In this document: piece by piece, positions 42,375 to 48,322 of the stretch
How the letters are laid out: each line of letters begins with the position of its first letter
How positions within the stretch are numbered: the stretch's first letter is position 1
NCBI GenBank assembly: GCA_903822525.1
Contig: CAIJPI010000253.1
Span: 1-48,322, forward strand
Direction of reading: 5' to 3'
DNA from: an uncultured Bacteroidales bacterium
Lineage (GTDB): Bacteria; Bacteroidota; Bacteroidia; Bacteroidales; UBA4417
DNA length: 48,322 bases
Position numbers and translations under genes: made by a program
Notes under the pieces: generated by a model
The model's input: the letters and a program-made list of their open reading frames with translations, nothing else
Database searches by the model: none
Told to the model about the DNA's origin: nothing

Positions 42375-42488
42375 CAGATTAATTACCGGGTGGAATGGAA
42401 TTGTATAGAAAATAATTTTAGATTTTTTCTTGTTAAAAATATAGTATCAGGTATAAAGTACAGCTAGAGGTGTTTTAATCGCATATTG

Positions 42489-44753
42489 TTAAAAAGAACG
42501 GATGGCACGGGATGGTTTTACAGCATCCACCTTTGCCTTTCCTGTCATATTGCCTGAGCCGAAATTGACTACAAAAGCGTTATATCCACTCTCTTCGGTA
42601 GAACTCCAGTATTCAGCACTGCTAAATCCTCCGATAAGTCCCTGGTTTAAGTACAATTTGTATAATTCGTCTTTGCTGGGTAAATACCAGTCGGAATACC
42701 CTCCCGAAGTCAAATCGTTGCACAGAGATGCAGCTATTCCCGCAGTGGCACAACCTGCTACAATATCCAGGGTATTTTGGTTTCCTGTTCCGATAACTAT
42801 TCCGTCAGCTCCTGATATTACAATATTCAGACAGCCCCAATAGCTTGCACTTACATCGCTTGTTGTGGCTATTAATCCATGTTGCACACTGGCATTGTAG
42901 CCCGGATCGCCTGAAACCAGGATATAGGCCAGAACGCCACCCTGGTAACTGCCTCCAATAGCCGGCAATGGAGTTGCGGTTGTAAAACTCACTTCTGACC
43001 CATAGTTAGTACCTACACTATTGGTGGCATAAGCCCGGACATAATAGGTTGTAGTTGCAGTAAGTCCGGTAATATCACTTGTAAAAATCCCACTTCCTGA
43101 GCCATCACTTGTTTTGCTGTCGTCGGCAGTGGGGCTGGTGGTTGTGCTCCAGCAAACTCCACGTGCAGTAATGGAGGCTCCTCCGTTGGAGGTAATATTT
43201 CCGCCACTGCTGGCGGTTGCACCCGTGATGGAAGTAACGGCAGTGGTTTCTGCCAGAGTTGGCAATGCCAAAGTGGTAACCGTTGCAGGTGTACGGTAAT
43301 AGCCTCCCGAACCAGTTACGCTTGTTTTATCAGCCCTTACACGGTAATAATAGGTAGTTCCGGCAGTTAATCCGCTTACCGCCTGCGACAGGTTGGTGCC
43401 GCAATCCAAACTTTCATATCCGTCAATAAAAGAATCGAATGTTGAAGAAGTGGAAACATCCAGCTTGTAACTGCTCACCGTACCTGCAGCTGGAGCAGCC
43501 CAGTTGGCGATAAAACCTGTGCCAGTAAGGCTGGTAGCTGCTGCAGGAACCGGAACGGCCATGGCATAACTTTCCACGAAGTTTGAAGTGGACCCTGTTT
43601 TGCTGAAATTGGTTAAGGTGCCGTTGATTCCATGGCCTGAATTGTCATTTAGGATAGTGATGGCGGTATTGTCGCCACCGGAAACGCCTTCGTTACAGTT
43701 ATAGTAAGCCACTAAACCACTTTCATTTCCGGCTAATTCTGTATACAGCGTGGATTGTAATTGCGCCTGGGATCTGACGGTGTTCCAAACACGGACTTCA
43801 TCCATCGAGCCCTGGAAGTTTTGGATTTCGCTGCTAACACTGCCATTACCTATACCCAATGCTACACTTTGATTAGCCAATGGATAGGTAAAGGTCTTTG
43901 CTAATTCCCCATCAATATAAATAAACGAACCATTATTTACACCGAAATCAAAACACAAGGCCACATGATGCCATCTGTTATCTGCCAGGTTGATACCGGT
44001 AGAAATTTCGCCCACGCCACCAGTCCATTGAAAGGCAATGAGTACATTATCCATAAGGAACAGCGCATAGGCGAATTGCTTCACTATTATACCCCTGTAA
44101 CTGTCACCGGCATTTGGAGTTTTTATCCAGGCCTCAAGGGTACCCTGTGAAATCTGAACCGAAGCATTATTACCGGCGTTTACAAAATCATCATTTCCGT
44201 CCAATGCCAGTGCATTGCCGGGAGGAATCATTGATACAACTGTAGGTGTTGATGAAGTTGCGCTTGCAGCAGTGCAGCCATTATACGTATAATTTATTGA
44301 AACGGTTTTACTGCCGTTGGTTACATATTTCAGGGTTACGGTATTATCAGTATTTGTTCCTCCCGATGTAATGGTATAGTCGGTGGAAACTGCTCCTGGA
44401 AAAGTCCACACATAATTCGCTTTTCCGCTTTGGGTAGTATAGGTTACATCAGTATTTATATTTGCTGTTGCTCCGGGTTGTGTTGAAAATGAAGGGGCTG
44501 GCAGCGGATTAACGGAAGCTGTTACCGGCAGTCGGGTAGTGCTTTCGACTCCGTTCACTGTTTGGCTGGCATAATAGGTTTGTCCGTTTACCAAAGCAGT
44601 ATTGGCAGGATCTGTGTATTGAGTTCCTCCTGAGGAAGCATTATACCATTTGATTGTTGAACCAGTTACTGACAGGCTGGAAATGGTGGGCGCTTGGGCC
44701 AGCAGACTTACTGATGAAAGCAGGAATGCGAAAATCAGGAGGTAAGATTTCAT
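42489..44753 (-). CDS. Mosaic secreted protein: Ig-like, LamG, Fn3 and Lcl_C/DUF1566 modules
   Basis: The 754-residue protein has a signal peptide (1-19, LLAQA). Next comes an Ig-like module with IKWYNASSGGTQYTDPAN and YYASQTVNGVESTTR that recurs in both upstream genes. A PKD/Ig-like stretch with YTYNGCTA precedes a laminin-G/concanavalin-type domain (about 195-390: FVNAGNNASVQIS, DEVRVWNTVRSQAQL, VAYYNCNEG). Two Fn3-type modules follow, then an Lcl_C/DUF1566-like C-terminus (YSDWYLPSKDELYKLYLN, EYWSSTEESGYNAFVVNFGSG). There is no type IX tail. It starts 20 bases after the previous gene on the same strand. Confidence 0.85.
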   Translation of the reverse strand: MKSYLLIFAFLLSSVSLLAQAPTISSLSVTGSTIKWYNASSGGTQYTDPANTALVNGQTYYASQTVNGVESTTRLPVTASVNPLPAPSFSTQPGATANINTDVTYTTQSGKANYVWTFPGAVSTDYTITSGGTNTDNTVTLKYVTNGSKTVSINYTYNGCTAASATSSTPTVVSMIPPGNALALDGNDDFVNAGNNASVQISQGTLEAWIKTPNAGDSYRGIIVKQFAYALFLMDNVLIAFQWTGGVGEISTGINLADNRWHHVALCFDFGVNNGSFIYIDGELAKTFTYPLANQSVALGIGNGSVSSEIQNFQGSMDEVRVWNTVRSQAQLQSTLYTELAGNESGLVAYYNCNEGVSGGDNTAITILNDNSGHGINGTLTNFSKTGSTSNFVESYAMAVPVPAAATSLTGTGFIANWAAPAAGTVSSYKLDVSTSSTFDSFIDGYESLDCGTNLSQAVSGLTAGTTYYYRVRADKTSVTGSGGYYRTPATVTTLALPTLAETTAVTSITGATASSGGNITSNGGASITARGVCWSTTTSPTADDSKTSDGSGSGIFTSDITGLTATTTYYVRAYATNSVGTNYGSEVSFTTATPLPAIGGSYQGGVLAYILVSGDPGYNASVQHGLIATTSDVSASYWGCLNIVISGADGIVIGTGNQNTLDIVAGCATAGIAASLCNDLTSGGYSDWYLPSKDELYKLYLNQGLIGGFSSAEYWSSTEESGYNAFVVNFGSGNMTGKAKVDAVKPSRAIRSF

Positions 44754-44773
44754 ATTTTATAGTTTTTGCATTA

Positions 44774-46333
44774 TCAGTAAGTGATTTTGATCAGTCCGTT
44801 TCCTGATCTCTGCCCTGCTGTGGTTGAGCCGGATGTAACACCACCTATGTAGGAAGAGCCGCCGCCGCCGGCACCAGCATAACCACTACTATGAATAGCA
44901 GTTCCGGTACCACCACCACCGCCATAATAGCCACCACCGCCACCAGAAGAGCCCCAGGCATTCTGGTTAGTACTACCATTTCCTCCTTGTCCAAGCGACC
45001 CCGCCGATGCGCCCCATGACGTTGTGTAAACAGTGCCTCCCGCACTTTGGGTTCCACCTCCGCCTCCTATTCCGGTGTTATTGGTTGTTCCTGCTGAACC
45101 TGAGGTTCCGCCTCCATTTCCACCACCTGCAGAATTGGCAGAACCACCACCACCACCTGCCACAATTACTCTATTACCAAGAACTTGCCCACTATACCTT
45201 ACATCTGAGGCTCCGCCACCACCACCACCATTCTGTACCTGATCGCTGTTATCGTAACCGCCGTTCCCTCCTCCGTTCCATCCTCCTGCATTAGTTTGAT
45301 CTGAAGCACCGCCTGATTGGCCTTGACCTCCAACATATAAATACAAAGTAGAACCCGCACTAACAGCAAGTGTACCTATCGCATACCCACCTAAACCGCC
45401 ATTGGATGGACTCCCACTTACACCACCTTCAGCGCCCCAAACTTCCAGAGTAACACTTGTTATACCTGCAGGTACTGTAAAAGTCTGCGTTCCACCGGTA
45501 TAACTAAACTCTGTTTGAATGGCTGTGATAAAGCTTACCTGATCGCCATACGTTGTACCTGCAGTGTTGGTGGCATAGGCACGAACGTAATAGGTCGTAG
45601 TAGTTGCAAGTCCTGATGGACTTAAACTGAAAGGACCGGTACTAAAACTTCCGGCTTCTGAAATATTGGTTCCTGTAGTGGCAGGATCAAATCCATTGGT
45701 GGTGCTGTATTTAAATCCACGCACGGTGGCATTGGCGCCATTTACAGCAGTAATATTCCCATTGAAGGTGGCCGTTGTGGCGCCAATACTGGAAACTGCT
45801 AGGGTGGTTACAGATGGTGCAGCAATACAGGAAGAAGTCGACTGTGTTAGCGTTGTAACAGCTGAAACACATCCTGATCCGTTGTATGCCCATATGTATC
45901 GCGTATAAGCCGTATTGCAGGTTAAGGAAGTTTCGGTTTTGGTTAAAACATTGCCAAGATCGGCAGCACCACTATAAACATTGGCTGTACTCCATTTGTA
46001 GCCTGAGGCTCCTGATACGGCATTCCAGTTCCATATCACCTGTGTCTGCGAAGGCGTGTGGGTGCCTGTGGCCGGGGCAGCTACAGTTGTTAAATTTGCC
46101 GTTACTGCAACACGTGCAGTACTTTCAACACCGTTTACAGTCTGGCTGGCATAGTATATTTGTCCGTTTACCAGGTTTGTTGTTTCCGGACTTGTGTATT
46201 GTGTGCCTCCTGTGGGCGAATCGTACCATTTGATACCGGTACCTGTTACCACCAGGTTCGAAATGGTGGGTGTTTGGGCAAGCAAACTAACTGATGCCAG
46301 TAACAGGACAATGACAATAAAGTAGGATTTCAT
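44774..46333 (-). CDS. Mosaic secreted protein with glycine-rich C-terminal domain
   Basis: The 519-residue protein has a signal peptide (1-19, SLLAQ). An Ig-like module (about 20-80) with TGIKWYDSPTGGTQYTSPET is followed by an Fn3-like module with ATTGTHTPSQTQVIWNWNAVSG-type strands and a second with TTTYYVRAYATNTAGTTYG. The C-terminal ~250 residues are a glycine-rich domain opening FSYTGGTQTFTVPAGITSVTLEVWGA and closing AGAGGGGSSYIGGVTSGST, ending NGLIKITY. The same closing block is almost identical in the upstream gene. It is probably surface-exposed; function unknown. The 26-base gap to the upstream stop suggests an operon. Confidence 0.85.
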   Translation of the reverse strand: MKSYFIVIVLLLASVSLLAQTPTISNLVVTGTGIKWYDSPTGGTQYTSPETTNLVNGQIYYASQTVNGVESTARVAVTANLTTVAAPATGTHTPSQTQVIWNWNAVSGASGYKWSTANVYSGAADLGNVLTKTETSLTCNTAYTRYIWAYNGSGCVSAVTTLTQSTSSCIAAPSVTTLAVSSIGATTATFNGNITAVNGANATVRGFKYSTTNGFDPATTGTNISEAGSFSTGPFSLSPSGLATTTTYYVRAYATNTAGTTYGDQVSFITAIQTEFSYTGGTQTFTVPAGITSVTLEVWGAEGGVSGSPSNGGLGGYAIGTLAVSAGSTLYLYVGGQGQSGGASDQTNAGGWNGGGNGGYDNSDQVQNGGGGGGASDVRYSGQVLGNRVIVAGGGGGSANSAGGGNGGGTSGSAGTTNNTGIGGGGGTQSAGGTVYTTSWGASAGSLGQGGNGSTNQNAWGSSGGGGGYYGGGGGTGTAIHSSGYAGAGGGGSSYIGGVTSGSTTAGQRSGNGLIKITY

Positions 46334-46360
46334 ATAGTTTATTTTTTACTGTTCGCTTTA

Positions 46361-48322
46361 TCAATACGTAATTTTGATCTGCCCGTTTCCCGATCTTAGT
46401 CCTGCTGTGGTTGATCCGGATGAAACGCCGCCTATGTATGAGGAGCCTCCTCCTCCGCCGCCGCCATGAAAAGAGCCACCGCCACCGCCATAGTATCCGC
46501 CACCACCGCCTGAGGCAAGTGCATTATTTCCGGTTGAAGAAGCACCGCCCGTCCCCAAACTGCCGGCTGAACCGCTGGTGCCATCACCTGTTGCCCCAGC
46601 ACCACCTGCTGACTGGGTGCCACCTTTACCGTGTCGGTATATATAGGAAGAGGCTGTTCCATTATCATAACCATCTCCACCAATAACCCCTCCACCAGCT
46701 CCTCCGGCACCATTCCCATCGGAACCACTTCCACCTCCACCGCCACCAGCGCCGGCAACAATAACACGATTGCTTAATGCCTGTGCATTTTTACGTATAT
46801 CGGAAGCTCCACCTCCGCCTGCGCAGATCCAGCCCTCATTTCCGTAGTTGTATCCGGCTCCACCACCATTCCATCCTCCTGCTATTGGGGAAGTAGTTGA
46901 TCTTGTCCCCTGGCCTCCTGTATAAATATATAAAATATCTCCTGCTGTAACCGACAATGTTCCTGTACTATAGCCCCCTTTCCCGCCTGGCTGGGTTGCT
47001 GGTGAAGCCCCATCTCCTCCTGCAGCGCCCCACGCTTCAATAGTAACACTTGTTATACCTGCCGGAACTGTAAAGGATTGTACATCTCCGGTATAGTCAA
47101 AAGCTAATGTTGTTAATGCACAGGTCGAAGTTGTTTGCGTTAGCAGAGCCGGCCTCGAAACACAGGATGCCGTGGCATTGTACGCCCATACATACCTGGT
47201 ATAGGAAGTATTACAGGTTAAACCGGTTTCCGTTTTGCTTGTTCCGGATGGAATGTCGGTGGCAGATGCATACACATTGGTTGTGCCCCATTTATATCCG
47301 GTGGCACCCGAAACAGCCGACCAGTTCCATACTATCTGCGTTGTTGATGCTGTATGTGCAGAAGCAACCGGAGCTGCAAGATTTAAAGCTGCCACTACAT
47401 CCAACCGGGAAGTACTTTCGCACCCGTTTACGGTTTGACTTGCATAATAATGATTACCACTGACCAACAGTGCTGTTGATGATAAAAGGTTTCCGCCTGT
47501 TGGAGCATCGTACCATTTGATTGCGGAGCCTGTTGTCGTTGCGAGACTGCTTACTTTGGGTGCAAAATCGACTGTTACAAAGTCGGAAATATGTATAACA
47601 GGGTCACCGGCCATGCCACCATATTCGATAACATAACCATTGATTAACGGATCATAATCGAAGGGCAAATTATTCCATTTTCCAAAACCTCCTGAAGAAT
47701 AAAACTGGACGTAATCTTCAGAGTGCGGTGCACTGGCATCGGGTTGATTAACAGCCCAGTTTGCATATTTGCCTGATACACCAGTTCCATAATTAACACC
47801 ATTCCAGAAAACAGTTCCGGCTTCGGGTCCTGTTGCCCATATCCAGGTTACTCCATCAGATACTGCATTGGCACCCATCCAGCCATCTCCAACCAGTTTC
47901 GCTGCACAAAATGCATTTTCTTCGGCTGACATAACAGTTACCAGATAGCCTTGTAATCCAAAATATTGTCTGGCATTGGCTGCAGTATTCGCATCAGGCC
48001 AGGAAATACCTGGGATTGTAACAAATTCATAAAAGTGTCCGGTGCCGCTGAATGGCAATGCCGCATTAAGACTAAATGTAATTACACGTACTGAAGTGTT
48101 TGGAGTAGCCGAGGTGTTAGTATAGGTAACCTTTTGTAAGGTTGCCTGGTAATCAGCTGCAGATGCTGATCCGCTAAGCGTTAATACGCCGGTGGTGGCA
48201 TTGTACGATGACGAGATCCCACCGCTTGCCGCGCCGTTTAATCCCAAAACATCCTGACCGGTAACAAAGTTGCTGCTTACCGACACAGTGGCCCCAACCA
48301 GAGGAGTAGCGCCGGTGGTAAC
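46361..48322 (-). CDS. Mosaic secreted protein with C-type-lectin-like and glycine-rich domains (5' end missing)
   Basis: The frame is open to the window edge (VTTGATPLVGATVS continues past 48286), so the start is missing; at least 653 residues are visible. A cadherin/filamin-like repeat (SGGISSSYNATTGVLTLSG with ADYQATLQKVTYTNTS) is followed by a C-type-lectin-like domain (GYLVTVMSAEENAF, WMGANAVSDGVTWIW, YVQFYSSGGFGKWNNLP, GYVIEYGG). Next come Ig-like and Fn3-like modules shared with the next two genes, and a glycine-rich domain ending NGQIKITY. It is likely a large adhesin or surface-coat protein. Confidence 0.85.
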   Translation of the reverse strand, partial: VTTGATPLVGATVSVSSNFVTGQDVLGLNGAASGGISSSYNATTGVLTLSGSASAADYQATLQKVTYTNTSATPNTSVRVITFSLNAALPFSGTGHFYEFVTIPGISWPDANTAANARQYFGLQGYLVTVMSAEENAFCAAKLVGDGWMGANAVSDGVTWIWATGPEAGTVFWNGVNYGTGVSGKYANWAVNQPDASAPHSEDYVQFYSSGGFGKWNNLPFDYDPLINGYVIEYGGMAGDPVIHISDFVTVDFAPKVSSLATTTGSAIKWYDAPTGGNLLSSTALLVSGNHYYASQTVNGCESTSRLDVVAALNLAAPVASAHTASTTQIVWNWSAVSGATGYKWGTTNVYASATDIPSGTSKTETGLTCNTSYTRYVWAYNATASCVSRPALLTQTTSTCALTTLAFDYTGDVQSFTVPAGITSVTIEAWGAAGGDGASPATQPGGKGGYSTGTLSVTAGDILYIYTGGQGTRSTTSPIAGGWNGGGAGYNYGNEGWICAGGGGASDIRKNAQALSNRVIVAGAGGGGGGSGSDGNGAGGAGGGVIGGDGYDNGTASSYIYRHGKGGTQSAGGAGATGDGTSGSAGSLGTGGASSTGNNALASGGGGGYYGGGGGSFHGGGGGGGSSYIGGVSSGSTTAGLRSGNGQIKITY

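Noticed and set aside
45007-45294. Plus-strand frame rich in Leu/His/Pro opposite the glycine-rich domain
   Set aside because: It is the complement of glycine codons (GGN) in the mosaic protein; the biased composition explains it.

Overview
The window looks like a chromosomal segment of a Bacteroidota bacterium, probably close to the Bacteroidales or Marinilabiliales. Several things point there. A secreted kelch protein ends in a Por-type (type IX secretion) C-terminal sorting domain. Promoters carry the Bacteroidota -7 box TAnnTTTG, and two of them have TTTG exactly 21 bases upstream. Other lineage-typical families are Reg_prop/Y_Y_Y sensor kinases with LytTR regulators, YceI proteins, ExbB/ExbD sets, YwqK repeat proteins and PorT-type outer-membrane barrels. 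All names come from reading motifs; no database was searched.

Layout. 1-6.7 kb: the tail of an unknown gene, the kelch protein, a CAT-anticodon tRNA, a HAD hydrolase, a sigma-54 response regulator, a DusB-type enzyme and a CPBP protease. 6.8-9.2 kb: a tight minus-strand ExbB / small membrane protein / ExbD / ExbD operon behind tRNA-Ser(GGA). 9.4-19.3 kb: an MFS transporter, YceI, a sensor kinase overlapping its LytTR regulator, a large Fn3-like secreted protein, a lipoprotein plus a second YceI, and a PAP2 phosphatase. 19.5-25.9 kb: tRNA-Arg(CCG), class II aldolase, two universal stress proteins flanking a SPOR protein, ruvB and queG. 26-33.9 kb: an arginine deiminase-type protein, a toxin-antitoxin pair whose toxin has an internal stop, ubiX, an outer-membrane barrel, a CAP protein, a YwqK protein, a polyprenyl synthetase, a radical SAM enzyme and a small protein built from four 25-residue repeats. 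34-42.3 kb: a class II ribonucleotide reductase, a PNPOx-like protein, a half-size TSUP permease, an 1100-residue propeller/barrel outer-membrane protein and an MBL hydrolase. 42.5-48.3 kb: a minus-strand run of three mosaic surface proteins sharing modules; the first is cut by the window edge.

How the genes work together. Most are housekeeping (tRNA modification, recombination, glycolysis, isoprenoid and deoxynucleotide synthesis) mixed with envelope and surface functions. The clearest functional units are the proton-channel operon, the overlapping kinase/regulator pair and the surface-protein cluster. I see no CRISPR array, prophage, insertion sequence or complete defence island. The least explained signals are several families of degenerate 14-16-base tandem repeats confined to intergenic gaps, a REP-like hairpin pair beside the broken toxin, the 25-residue repeat protein, the ExbB-linked small membrane protein, and the propeller-barrel protein whose peptidase-like domain has lost its zinc motif.
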